From the NCBI RefSeq assembly GCF_018446385.1, contig NC_055993.1, forward strand, positions 72,514,715 to 72,578,714: a DNA stretch of 64,000 nucleotides, written 5' to 3'. Under the pieces are notes generated by a model that was not told where the DNA came from, made no database searches, and was given only the letters and a program-made list of their open reading frames with translations. Each line of letters starts with the position of its first letter. Position 1 is the first letter of the stretch. A program made the translations under genes and the position numbers. This stretch comes from Zingiber officinale. Lineage: Eukaryota; Streptophyta; Magnoliopsida; Zingiberales; Zingiberaceae. Shown in pieces: positions 26,283 through 38,298 of the stretch.

Positions 26283-27712
26283 GAGAGATAATAGACTAGG
26301 CAGCATACATTTGAGAGTTAGAGTATATTACTTTATATACTCTATATATATATATTAAAATCATTTAAAATGATCTTTTCTACTCTGTCCTTGCATTACA
26401 TTATGCGTCCCAACAACTATTCTTAGAAGATCATGATCTTGTAGGAAATGACACTACGAGCTAATCGTAACCCATGCTACGCTTACTCAAGAGAAAATGA
26501 CAATGAAGCAGGTGGTAGTAAACAACCACCACTAAGAGTACAATGCCTAAGTCGTGAAGACCTAGTGGCTATAGCAATAATAGTGGCGACCACACTTCAA
26601 TGGTTAGTAAACTGAGCTACTAATCAACCACCACCACCAGCCTCTTAGCCCAATGGGACTAAACATCATTATGAGTCCCTTCGGAGGGCAAGAGTTTCAA
26701 GCTTCGATGGAAACTTAAACCCGGAGGTTGGGTAAAACTGGTTGAAGGAGATAGAGAATCATCTCCAATTGCTAGAAGTTCCCCAAGAAATTAAACCTGA
26801 GGTTGTAACCCCATTCCTAGTAGACAAAGCCGGTGGTGGGAGAGTGTTGCACCTTCCATGTCTGAAAGGGGACCAATCACATGACAAAGGTTTCGAGAAG
26901 CCTTTTTGAGGCATTATTTTCCAACTGCCATACGACTTCAGAAGCTGATTGAATTTGAAAATCTCACTAAAACTCTAGATATGTCAATAGCGGAATATTC
27001 ATCCAAGTTCCATGCACTAGGAACCTATTCTCCAACCATCATGGTAGATGAAATATTAAAACTCCATCATTTCAAGAAACGACTGAAAAGTAGAATTCAA
27101 TTAGTCTTGCAATCTTCAAGCCAAGGGATTTTGAAGAGTTAATGAGAGCATCAATTCGAGCTGAGATTGATATTAAATGGAAAGAAGAGGAGAACAGATT
27201 GAAAAGATCCTACATGTCAAAGCTCCTCTAGCAATGGACAAATGTTTAAAAGACCAAGTCTTTCAAGCCACCAACCCAAAGGACCTACACCTCCTCTAAC
27301 CAACCAAAAGGTCAAGACATGCCCCACTTGCCGAGTTGCACATTTTGGGGAGTGCTGTAAGAGGGCAGGCGCATGCTTACGATGTAGACAAGTGGGATGT
27401 TGTATCTTTCAATGCCTTTATCTAGAGCGAAAGGGTGGAGGCCCAAGCAATAGTGTAGATACAAGAGCTCAAGGAGATAACAAAGTAGCCGCAAATGCCC
27501 GTGTATATGCCATAACTCAAGAAGAAACGGATGCAACTAATGATGTCGTGGTATGTACCATTCTAATTAACAATATACCTGCTTATGTATTATTTGATTG
27601 TGGTGTCACACACTCATTTATCTCTAAGAGATTTGTGAAGAAGGTAGGGATTAAACCTGAAAACCTAGAAGAAACTTATAAAGTAGCGACACCAGCAAAC
27701 AAAACTTTATAA
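26283..27712 (+). pseudogene. Gag and protease of the outer gypsy, decayed
   Basis: Gag sequence resumes after the copia insertion: near 26690-26790 a SSFDGNLNPE-like start, then in 26906-27142 the retrotransposon gag core (FENLTKTLDMSIAEYSSKFHALG). 27242-27712 carries cysteine motifs, CPTCRVAHFGEC and CLRCRQVGCCIFQC. The second is the CCHC knuckle with Cys at the His position. The protease active site reads FDCGVTHSFIS in place of the usual FDSGATHSFIS. The catalytic Asp is kept but the neighbouring residues are changed. A stop follows at 27710-27712. Confidence 0.85.
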
Positions 27713-28059
27713 ACACACACTCTATATAGGAGTTGTAGCGCCTAAATAACAAATTAAGAGTTTAGGGATAATCTAATCCAACTCAACATGGTAGAATTCA
27801 ATGTGATTTTTGGGATGAATTGTCTAGCTAAAAACCACGTATTGGTGGACTTCCATGTGAAGATCATTCGACTACAAATCCTAGATCATAGGAGATTATT
27901 TCCATAGTAAAGTTAAGGAGCAGAAATCTCTCTTATTCGCTTCTCAAATTTGGAAAACCATCAAATGTGAGGAAGAAGTATACCTTGCAATGATAAGCGA
28001 GGTCAAGGGAGACTCCGAGTTAAGAATAGAAGATATATCAATAGTAAAAGAATTCTCAG

Positions 28060-29400
28060 ATGTTTTTCCAGACGAACTACCAAGGTCACCTCCGGATCGA
28101 GGAATTGAATTTGAGATCAATTAGTGCTGAATGTCATACCAATTTCAAAAGCTCCATATCGAATGGGTCCAAAAAAACTCAAGGAACTCAGAGAACAACT
28201 CCAAGAACTACTGGATAAGAAGTAAATAAGGACAAGTATATCACCATAGGAAGCACCAGTGTTATTCGTAGAAAAAAGGCCGACAACATGCGATTGTGCA
28301 TTGATTATAGGGAATTAAATAAAATCACAATTAAGAACAAATATCCTCTACTAAGAATTAATAACCTATTAGACCAAATCAAAGGAGCTAAAGTGTATTC
28401 AAAGCTCGATTTAAGGTAGGGATACCATTAGTTAAAAATCAAAGGAGAGGATATTCTGAAAACTGCCTTCCGAACGAGATATGAGCATTACAAATTCATG
28501 GTAATGCCATTTGTATTAACAAATTCTCCCGCAACATTCATGGACCTTATGAATCATGTCTTCAAACCATTCCTGGATAAGTTTGTGGTAGTATTCATTG
28601 ATAATATCCTCATCCACTCATCAAGTGAAGAAAACCACATAGAACACCTCTAGCTTACACTCGAAACTCTTCGTGAGAAACAATTATATGCCAAGTTCAA
28701 GAAATGTGAATTCTGGCTAAAGAGTGTAACTTTCCTAAGTCATATCATATCAACAGAAGGAGTATTAGTGGACCCAAAGAAGGTGGAGGCAATACAAGGA
28801 TGGCCACGTTCGACAACTGTTACCAAGTTTTGAAGCTTCTTAGGATTAGCTTGTTACTATAGGAAATTCGTTGAAGGATTTTCCTCAATAGCTATACCTT
28901 TGACCAAACCCACCTAGAAAAATTTTTAAGTTCAATTGGGTTGAGAGATGTGAGAGGAGCTTTGAGACCTTAAAAAGAAAAGTAACGTTAACACTAATAT
29001 TGGTTCTCCCCATCGAAGGCAATGGTTTTACCGTCTATAGTGATGCTTCGAAAGGAGGCTTGGGGTGCATGCTTATACAAGATGGTTGAGTGATTATGTA
29101 TGCATCAAGATACATAAAATCATATGAGCAAAATTACCCTACCCTTGACCTCGAGTTGGCAGCTGCAGTCTTCTCTTTAAAAATTTAGAGACACTACTTA
29201 TACAGCGTCAAATGTGAGATCTCTAATGACCACTAGAGCCTCAAATACTTATTTACTTAAAAGGAATTAAACATGAGATAGAGACAGTGGCTTGAGCTTC
29301 TCAAGGATTACGATCTCACTACCAGTTACTTTCCAGGAAAAGTCAATAAAGTGACAAACGCTTTGAGTAAAAAAAACTTGGGAAAGATGATTCACTTAGT
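28060..29400 (+). pseudogene. Reverse transcriptase and RNase H of the outer gypsy, decayed
   Basis: Recognisable blocks are [15 protein letters not shown] near 28175, [19 protein letters not shown] near 28295-28350, [20 protein letters not shown] near 28495-28555 and the active-site box [10 protein letters not shown] near 28585-28615. That box has FIDN where FIDD is normal, so a catalytic Asp is lost. RNase H begins FTVYSDASKGGLG near 29020 and ends near SYFPGKVNKV at 29350. About ten in-frame stops occur, many of the CAG/CAA-to-TAG/TAA or TGG-to-TAG type. Confidence 0.87.
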
Positions 29401-29599
29401 GTCGGCCAAACCATGTATACATGAAAGAATAAAAATAAGCCAGAACCAAGACCCTAATTTGATAAAATTCAAAGCTCAAACTCAAGAGGGAAAAGCCTCA
29501 TAATTTCAAGTAGATGGTAATGACACACTTTGGATGAGGGAACGACTATGCGTACTAGATGTTGACAACCTCTGAAAAGAAGTACTGTCTGAGGCACAC

Positions 29600-30890
29600 A
29601 AAGCCAAATTCTCAATTCACCTCGAAAGCATAAAAATATATAGAGACTTAAAGAAAAGCTTCTGGTGGAATGGAATAAAGTGAGACGTAGTAGACTTCGT
29701 GGATAAGTGTTTGATATGTCAATAAGTGAAGGCTGAACACCAACAACCTGGAGGACTCTTATAAAATTAGAAATTCCAGAATGAAAATGGGAACATATCT
29801 CCATGGACTTTGTTGTATGGTTGCCAAGATTATGCCATAGTCATGACGCTATATGGGTAATTGTGTATAGGCTTGCCAAGTCTTCTCACTTCATACCAGT
29901 CCACATAAATTATAATCTTGACAAGCTATTAAATCTTTATATAAATAGCATAGTGTGACTACACGGAGTGCCAATGAGTATCTTGTTTGATAGAGATCTA
30001 AGATTCATGTCCAGATTTTGGACAAGCTTTCAACAGGCAATGATATTTAAAGTAACTCTTAGCATGGCTTTCCATTCACAAATGGATGGGAAAATGGAAA
30101 GAACCATCCAAACACACGAAGATATGCTACGAGCATGCACACTAGACTTTAGTTCAAATTGGGCTGATCATCTACATTTGATCAAGTTTACCTATAATAA
30201 TGGCTACCACAACAGTATCGGGATGATCTCATATGAGGCATTGTATAGGTAAAAATGTTGATTGCCCTTATACTGAAATGAAATGGGAGAGTAGACCCTT
30301 ACGGGGCTTGAGCTCATCCAAGCCACCGTGGACAAAGTGGTAATTATTTGAGAGCGAATAAAGATGGCCCAAGATTGTTAGAAAAGTTGGGCTAATACAA
30401 AATGAAGACCGTTAGAATTCGATATTGGTGAAAAAGTATATATAAAGGTTTCACTGATGAAAAGTGCGGCGAGATTTAATAAGTCCAGAAAGTTGAGTCC
30501 TAGATATGTAGGACCATTTGAAATCTTAGGAAGGGTCAGAACTCTCGCATATAGACTGGCCTTACCTCTGGCTTTATCGAGGATCCATAATGTCTTCTAT
30601 GTCTCTCAATTGAGAAGATATATGATGGACCTGAGTTATATTCTGAAGGCAGAAATGTTGATAACTCAAAGGAACTTAAGGGAAAACCTAAACTGTGAAG
30701 ATGTTCCAATTCAAATCATGGATTCAAAGGATCAAGTGTTGAGATGAAGGACTATCCCGTATGTTAAATTCCAATGGTCCAACCACACTACCAGGGAGGC
30801 TAATTGGGAATGAGAAGAGAAAATGTGTATATACTACTCTCATCTTTTTGAAGTCTAAGGTGACTCAAGTTTTGGGGATGAAACTTTTCG
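29600..30890 (+). pseudogene. Integrase and chromodomain-like tail of the outer gypsy, decayed
   Basis: The integrase runs from a zinc-finger region near 29690 (CLICQ) through the core, with MDFVVWLPRL near 29800, LFDRDLRFMSRFW near 29985 and FHSQMDGKMERTIQTHED near 30070-30125. The catalytic residues D, D and E appear retained locally, but stops lie between the blocks. 30457-30747 carries the post-core segment LSPRYVGPFEIL and IHNVFYVSQLRRY. Near 30760-30880 a chromodomain-like stretch (VKFQWSNHTTREANWE) is followed by stops. The chromodomain is the reason for the chromovirus call. Confidence 0.85.
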
Positions 30891-30891
30891 T

Positions 30892-30904
30892 AAGGAGGGA
30901 GGGA
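30892..30904 (+). other. Polypurine tract of the outer gypsy
   Basis: AAGGAGGGAGGGA sits immediately before the 3' LTR TG at 30905. Confidence 0.85.
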
Positions 30905-31905
30905 TGTGCAGATCGGTCAAATTCGAGGAGTTGTAACTCTCAAATAAAGGTAGTAATGTGGTTAGTGGGATCATGGGGACATGGAGATAATGCGATTAGT
31001 GGAATCATGGGGACACTTAGATAATGAGGTTAGTGGGATCATGGGGATGTGGAGATAAGGGGGTTAGTGGAAGATCAAAACTTCACCCCTATAAATAACC
31101 ATACATTCATCGAAGGGAAATCTTCATGGTAAGAGAAGACAGATTCTCGGTAGAATTATTTTGGTAAGGAAGGAGAAGTCATCGCCGTATCCATTTCTAA
31201 GGAGTGCGCTACGTGATATGCAAATTACAAGTTCTGAAAGTGATAGTATTATTTTCTAAAAATTATTTTGTTTCACTATTGTTATTACCTATTGCTAGAT
31301 TATTACTAATTATTGTTATTACTAGATTTTGGGCACTAAATTGATCATGAACTAAATGATAGGGATACTAATTCTGAATACTACTGATTACTGACGTCTC
31401 CTCTAGGATGGATAATTCTAGAGGGCTGATATCAATTTAAGTGATGACGAACATGATTTAATTTTAGTGCCTACATTAACATTTGTGTTGAGATCATTGT
31501 TATTTTACTACTGAAAAACTACTACTTTTCAAGAACTACAATATTTGTATTTTATCCCCTGCTTGCTGAGTCACTTCCAAATCACTCACCCCTTACAACC
31601 CATTTCAGTTAAAGATAAAATTGGAACTGAGAATGAGATCGAGGATCGAGAGTAAGTCAAATTCTGAGGATGGTGAATCCGCTCGAATTACTGACAAAAA
31701 GACTAGAATTCTACTGTAATAATGAACTCTTAATTTAAGTGAATATAATTTAATTCATTCGAATGGTGAAAATAGTGTACCATTTATTTTGAGAATGAAA
31801 AGACTGATTTTTTTTTGGCAATTACTATATTACTGAGGCTGGTTATTTTCAAATTTTGGGTTTAAAAGCAATGCTGATGTAAGTCGCCGGTCGCGGAGCA
31901 TGACA
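30905..31905 (+). repeat. 3' LTR of the outer gypsy element
   Basis: A 1001-bp LTR starting TGTGCAGATCGG and ending ATGACA. It is clearly more diverged from its 5' partner than the copia LTRs are from each other, and has extra copies of the 35-40 bp subrepeat (30950-31070). Followed by the TCTAA duplicate. Confidence 0.92.
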
Positions 31906-31910
31906 TCTAA

Positions 31911-32271
31911 TGTCCTGATTAGGAATTAGGCATGGACTACATTTTGGTTGGATACCAAGCAATAATTCCTAACTGGTTGGCTAGAGGGTGGTAGATTTGT
32001 TACAATGGGATAAGGATAAATTCCTGGTAGCCACATGCTCTAGGGATAAAATCCTCCCACTCTCTAGACACTTGGCAGTCGGCTATAAGTTGAGCCTATG
32101 ATTTATCTCCCTTCACGTAACCCGAGGAAGGCTGTGAGGGACACCTAGGGTGAGCATAATCATCTTTTGCTTCAATAAATTGCTAGTTGGAGGCTAGGTG
32201 AATCATCAAATTCAAGAGACTCCAATAGACACTAAAGAGATGTCTGGTCAAGAACCACAACCTATTACTCA
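31911..32271. other. Spacer between two gypsy elements
   Basis: No coding signal or repeat ends are recognised. It is the host-side flank of both the outer gypsy (left) and the minus-strand gypsy (right). Confidence 0.5.
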
Positions 32272-32276
32272 TAATG

Positions 32277-34573
32277 TGAAACATCCTATAACCAACCCTT
32301 TTTTTTTCATCACCCACAAAGCACAAACTAAGCATATACTCATAACGTGATACCAAATCAAAATTTCCTTTATCAAACATAAAGCCAATATCTCTCACCA
32401 AGGATAACAAAGAAAACCCAATTAAGAACCCTCGACATCACCAAAACAAAAACCCTTCCCATGAAGAACATAAGCTCAGCACTCCTAATATCCGAACAAC
32501 GTCATGCGTCCATCCCGCCTCCTCATCTACTCCGTCCATAGGCCCTCCGTCGTGTCCAGGGACACATCCTCACCTGTAATGTAGGCATCATGAGTCTACA
32601 ACTCAGCAAGTATTATCTCATGTGATAAAACATGACATCCACAAAATAGTAGAGATAGGAGACTAAACAATAGAAACATATCTAAAATATTGTATATCAG
32701 AGAAGGAAGATGCGGTATATAAAGTTCCTACACAGCTAAATAAGATGAATATGTCACATATCTGGTAATCACAATTGGATCCAGTCAACAGTCCCATGAA
32801 CCTAGAGGTATCTCGTAGAGAATATGCATCCAGTCATATAGCCGAAGCTAACATAATTCCAGTATCAGTCAAGTTTGGATGGGCCCTCCCCGGAGCTCAT
32901 CCCGGGTCACCCATCCCATACTGCTACCACATATGCACATATTCAACCAACCAGCCACATAAAACTTATTTTACCCAGATCATAAACATAACATTATCTC
33001 AATTCATCAAATTCTGTAGACATGTCCATTTGCCATATTTATCTGTATCTAATCTGAACGTTTCATAAGAAAGTTTAAAAGCAGATATAGAAATTAACTT
33101 GCAACAAGAACTGATAACTAGCAACTAAACTTGCAAATTCAAGACTAAATGTGAAATCAATACCTATGACAATTAACTCTTCTACCAGTAACCAACTACA
33201 TATTCTATTACCAAGTGTGGATTACCAAATTAACAAATTCCTTCTACCAACCGTATCTGCACAAATAGTCCTAACAGTAATAAATCCAACAAAACTTACT
33301 AACAAGGCTATTAAATCTCATAATCCGCACAAAGAACACCACTACAACTAGTCAACTAAGATCTTTCTACAACATTATAAAGAATGAACCAACCATACAG
33401 CAGAACCTTCACGAAGTTTTCGAGTCAAAAACAGTAAACGAAATCACACAGCGGAGTAAGCGTGTCAAGTGGAACTACCCAAAATTTCAAGCAAAATTCT
33501 CAAGGAGTCACAATTTCTACTCTAAATCTTCACGAAATGTCCCAAACCGAAACCGAAACCAAAACTTCATGGAGAGCTCAAATCACAACAGCATCTCGGC
33601 CTAACATTTAGACAAACACATAATGCGCAACACACTAAACCATGTTCATCACTGAAAACACGAACGTAAACTCAATCCCCAACTCATAGAACACTAGCCA
33701 AAACATTCAAGGCATACTGTAGAATTCAAACTCCATCGAACTGAAATCACTACCAAAACTTCGGAATCATATGCGAATCCAAACAAAACATTCAATCGAA
33801 ACTTCCAACAAGACACATCTCAACAGAGAAGAAACCAATCCAAAATGTCTACAAGGAAAAATTCAATCGGATGCTTCCACAAGAGAAGAAAAACAATCGA
33901 AAATGTCTACAAGAAAGCAAATCGGTACATCTCCAAGGAAAAACCATTCAAATCATTTGTGAGAAGAAGCCAATCGAAATCCAATCCCCACCCCTCTATA
34001 CCTCATAGATCTCAAGTTATCACAGGAGATACACTTGCCTGCTCTTGCGTTTCCTTGTCCTCCCCGAAACCCCCGCGGCTTTCGCTGTGTGTCCTCATTT
34101 TCCCCTGTCCGATCTGCTCCACACGGTGGAAATCGGCTGCCAGCTCCGACGCCACCACACTCACTCCACCGCGAGCGTGAAGATCCGTCAAGGCTTGGCA
34201 GCGCGTGAGGAGGCGGAACGATTGGACTGTGTAGATGAGTGTGATACTGGGGAAATAGGGACTTTTATACCTAGGGTTATTAACTTGATATTAACTTAGG
34301 TAAGTATGGTTAATGAACCCTTATTTATTTTCCCTCCTAATTGGTGTTAGCTTGGGTAAATTAGGTTACTTAAATCCTTTATTTATTCCCTCTCAACCCT
34401 ATCATTCCAATCTTTCACTATGTCGTAATAATTAATCTTTAAGCCCCTTCATCATTATTTTTCCTAGGTTTTCATAAAAACTCAGTAATTTAAACCTCCT
34501 GTTAACGCCCATGAAATCTTAATTTGTTGCTTTATTTGATAATCTCCTTAACTAAAGATTAGATGACCTTACA
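32277..34573 (-). repeat. 3' LTR of the minus-strand gypsy
   Basis: 2297 bp. It is almost collinear with 39242-40775 for its last 1.5 kb. The GC-rich leader-like part is at 34030-34230. The left flank TAATG (32272-32276) is one half of a possible target duplication; the other half was deleted. Confidence 0.92.
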
Positions 34574-35759
34574 ATTCTCCCCTCCTTGTAGAAATTTCGT
34601 CCTCGAAATTTGACTTACCAAATAATTCCGGATAGCGGTCCCGCATATCTTTCTCAGCCTCCCATGTAGCTTCCTCTCTCGGATGGTTCCCCCATAAAAC
34701 CTTTACCATTTTAATTTCCTTGTTTCTCAGTTTCCGTATTTGACGTTCCAGGATTTGTTTTGGCATCTCTTCATATGACAGGTCTGGTCTCCACTGCATT
34801 GACTCATGACTAATTATATGAGAAGGGTTAGAGAGATACCTTCTAAGCATGGATACATGGAACACATTGTGGACCCCTGACAGATTAGGTGGCAAAGCAA
34901 TCCGGTACGCTCGGGTCCCAATTTGCTCCAACACCTCAAATGGTCCAATATACCTTGGACTGAGCTTCCCCTTCTTCCCGAACCTCAGCACCCCCTTCAA
35001 TGGTGACACCTTGAGAAATACATGATCTCCAATTGCAAATTCCAAATTTCTTCGTCGCAGATCGGCGTAACTCTTTTGACGGCTTTGTGCTACTTGCAAT
35101 TTGTCCCGTATCTTAGCTACCAACTCCACAGCATGGGTTACTATGTCCTGGTCCAGCACTGCCCTTTCTCCGACCTCGTCCCAATGCAGTGGCGTTCGAC
35201 ATTTCCTTCCATACAACGCCTCATATGGAGTCATACCTATGGTTGCCTGATAACTGTTATTATAAGTGAATTCTATCATGGGAAGCTTTGACTCCCAATT
35301 TCCCTTGAAATCCATCATACATGCTCGTAGTAGGTCCTCCAAAATTTGAATCACCCGTTCAGACTGACCATCCATCTGGGGATGGAAGGCGGTACTAAAA
35401 GTGAGTCTGGTACCCATTCCCTGATGTAGACTTTCCCAGAATCCCGAGGTAAATTTTGGATCTCTGTCTGACACAATCTGAATTGGGATCCCATGTAGCC
35501 GCACTACTTCTCTTATATATAGCTCTGCATACTGCAACATCGTGAAGGTGATTTTTACTGGTAGGAAATGTGTCGACTTGGTCAATCGGTCCACAATAAC
35601 CCATACAGCGTTTGATCCCCTAGAAGTGGTTGGTAGACCCACCACGAAATCCATGGCGACTTCCTTCCACTTCCAAACAGGGATCGGAAGTGGCTCCAGC
35701 AGTCTTGCTGGTCTCTGATGCTCAGTCTTTACTTGTTGACATGTGAGGCATTCGTGCAC
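34569..35759 (-). pseudogene. Integrase plus chromodomain-like tail of the minus-strand gypsy
   Basis: An open frame of 396 codons. It holds the end of the integrase zinc finger (CLTC), the core with MDFVVGLPTTSRG, IVSDRDPKFTSGFW and FHPQMDGQSERVIQ, so the D-D-E catalytic set is visible. LSPRYIGPFEVL, VHNVFHVSMLRRYL and a C-terminal chromodomain-like block (VKVLWGNHPREEATWEAE to RYPELF) follow. This segment is intact but is separated from the RT frame by a frameshift near 35735. The polypurine tract lies inside the last codons and the stop codon (34571-34569) is formed by the first bases of the LTR. The enzyme would have integrated the element's cDNA; the chromodomain in this group is thought to guide targeting to chromatin. 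Confidence 0.88.
34574..34587 (-). other. Polypurine tract of the minus-strand gypsy
   Basis: On the minus strand AAGGAGGGGAGAAT precedes the LTR start TGTAAGG. Confidence 0.85.
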
Positions 35760-37209
35760 TACTTTGACTGTCCTTTTTCATACCTGGCCACCAATACAGT
35801 AACTTCATATCCTTATACATCTTTGTGCTCCCAGGATGTGTGGAATATAGGGTGTTATGCGCTTCATTCATGAGATCCTCTCGAAGAGTACCTGTCTTAG
35901 GTACCCAGATGCGATCCTTGTATCGTACTACTCCACCCACAGTAGAGTAAATAGCCTGCCCTTTTTCTTCGTCTTTTCGCTTCCACTCTGTTAACTGTTG
36001 GTCCACCATCTGTCCTTCCCAGATCTGATCTAATAAATTTGACTTTATGATCAATGTTGACAATTTAAGTTGCTCCCTCGGCGCTACTACCTCCAAATTC
36101 AACCGTTGAAATTCTGATATCAACTGCTGTTGGATGGTTAGTTGCGACAACATGGCAGATTTGCGGCTTAAAGCATCAACTACCACGTTAACCTTACCCG
36201 GATTATAGTTAATGTTACAGTCATAATCCTTCACTAGCTCCAGCCACCGTCTCTGTCTCATATTTAATTCCTCCTGTGTGAAGAAATATTTCAAACTCTT
36301 GTGGTCTATATAGATCTCACATCGTTCCCCGTAAAGATAGTGCCTCCAAATCTTTAGAGCAAATATAACTGCCACTAGCTCCAGATCGTGGGTGGGATAG
36401 TTTTGCTCGTGCACCTTCAACTGACGTGAGGCATACGTAATGACCTTCTCGTTCTGCATCAGCACAGCTCCTAGTCCAGTTTTGGAGGCATCAGTGTACA
36501 CCACAAACTGTCTAGAACCATCCGGTATTGTAAGCACTGGTGACATCGTCAATCTTTCTTTCAGCTCCACAAAGCTTTTCTTGCACTGATCTGTCCATTC
36601 ATATCTTACCCCCTTCTTAGTCAGCGAGGTCAGCGGCAAGGCAATCGGGGAAAAATTTTGAATGAACCTTCGATAGTAACCTGCCAACCCCAAGAAACTC
36701 CATATCTCGGAAGCATTCTTTGGCGTATCCCAATTCCAGATTGCCTCAACCTTAGCCGGATCCACTTCTATCCCGTTCCCTGAGACAATGTGCCCTAGAA
36801 ATGGAATCTGATTCAGCCAAAAGTCACACTTGCTAAATTTGGCATACAAACGATGATCCTTCAACGTCTGCAGCACCGTGGTTAAATGCAGACGATGTTC
36901 TTGGCAATTTCGAGAGTAAATTAATATATCATCAATGAAGACAATAACAAACTGGTCCAAGTAAGAGTGAAATACCCGATTCATCAAGTCCATAAATGTT
37001 GCTGGGGCATTAGTAAGTCCAAATGGCATAATCAGGAACTCGTAATGCCCGTATCGGGTTCTGAATGTTGTTTTGTGCACATCCTTCTCCTTTACCTTCA
37101 TTTGATGATACCTTGATCGCAAGTGAATTTTTGAAAACGCTGTTGCTCCCTGTAACTGGTCGAATAGGTCATTGATTCTGGGCAATGGGTACTTGTTCTT
37201 GACTGTCAC
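35722..37209 (-). pseudogene. Reverse transcriptase (from fingers/palm) and RNase H of the minus-strand gypsy
   Basis: 495 codons in the same frame as the upstream protease segment, separated from it only by one TGA at 37210-37212. Seen in order: [40 protein letters not shown], the active-site box [43 protein letters not shown] (RNase H start), [15 protein letters not shown], and the linker to integrase ending in [10 protein letters not shown] and RNase H acidic residues look intact. The frame is lost near 35735, where the integrase frame takes over. Confidence 0.9.
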
Positions 37210-38127
37210 TCAATTCAGCTCCCGGTAATCGATGCACCGACGCATGGTCCCATCTTTCTTGCGTATGAATAACACCGGTGCTCCCCATGGTGACACGCTT
37301 GGTCGAATAAAACACTTGTCCAGCAATTCCTGCAACTGCCCCTTCAACTCTTTCATTTCGGTAGGCGCCAACCGGTATGGTGCTTTTGACACCGACGTAG
37401 TCCCCGGTACTAGTTCTATTCCAAATTCCACCTCCCGAGTCCGAGGTAGACCTGTAACATCCTTTGGAAACACCTCTGGGAAGTCTCGGGCTATGTCCAC
37501 TTCCTCCAAACTTGGTCGTTGTGTCTCCGATTTAACCGAGATGTGAACTAAAAGACCCTCACATCCCTTGCTTAGCATTCGTCGAGCTTTGCACATGGAG
37601 ATCATGTGGGGAACAACTATCTGTGAAGCTGCTTGAAAAATAAGGAGTTTTTCATTTGGTAGCTTCAACTTAATCGTCCGCTGTTTGCAATCAATGACTG
37701 CCTCGTGCTGAACCAGCCAATCCATGCCAATGATCACATCAAACTCTGTCATTTCCAACATGATGAACCTCGCGCCCACCATATGATTTTGCATCATCAT
37801 TTGACAGTTCTTTACCATCCTGTTGCTATGCAATTCCTCCCCCGACGGTAATGAAACACTATATCCGGCAACCATTCGTTCAGGTATAATGCACAGTTTT
37901 GTGAGGTAAGCCTCATATATAAAGGAATGTGTAGCTCTAGAATCTATTAATGCATGGGCTGGAATATTGGTGACATAAATCATACCTATGATAATAGCTG
38001 TGTCCAGGTCCACCTGCTCTTGAGTCATCGTAAATACTCTCCCTTTGGTTGGCTCCGTGAGCAGTGGACATTCTCTCGCGAAGTGTCCTGGCTTCTTACA
38101 CATATAGCAAGCATCTGTACCCGTCAA
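37210..38127 (-). pseudogene. Zinc knuckle, protease and start of RT of the minus-strand gypsy
   Basis: [14 protein letters not shown] is a perfect CCHC knuckle. The protease motif reads [12 protein letters not shown], where DSGATHSFI is usual; the Gly-to-Arg change would be expected to harm activity. [13 protein letters not shown] and the RT entry ([28 protein letters not shown]) follow. A TGA then interrupts where a Lys codon is usual. The upstream gag frame joins in the same phase through stops at 38299-38301 and near 38220. Confidence 0.88.
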
Positions 38128-38298
38128 ACACTGCCCAGCGTGAATCTTCTCGTACTTGGAACAGCGAACCTTGTTTTCAGCCCTGAAACCAGTGCCTTTA
38201 GCTGCTTGTGTCTTCTGAATTTACTGCCGCGGATGTGGCTGCTTAAACGGCTGCTTTCCTGGATTCTGACCAGGAACTATCTTCTTCTTTCCCGGTTC

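Larger units (their letters stand above)
11197..31905 (+). mobile_element. Ty3/gypsy chromovirus-like element, decayed, carrying a nested copia
   Basis: The LTRs at 11197-12179 and 30905-31905 are clear homologues in direct orientation. The element is flanked by the 5-bp duplication TCTAA (11192-11196 and 31906-31910). It starts TG and ends CA at the 3' LTR; the 5' LTR terminus reads TA by one change. A tRNA-Met-type primer site follows the 5' LTR and a purine tract precedes the 3' LTR. After subtracting the inserted copia (13241-26277 plus one AGAAG copy) the element is about 7.7 kb. Domain order is gag, PR, RT, RNase H, INT, then a C-terminal chromodomain-like block, consistent with a Tekay-like chromovirus. 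Many in-frame stops make it inactive. Confidence 0.92.

Noticed and set aside
34045..34299. Open frames in the GC-rich part of the gypsy LTR as host exons
   Set aside because: The part is leader-like LTR sequence; the frames carry no domain and the LTR is repeated at both ends of an element.
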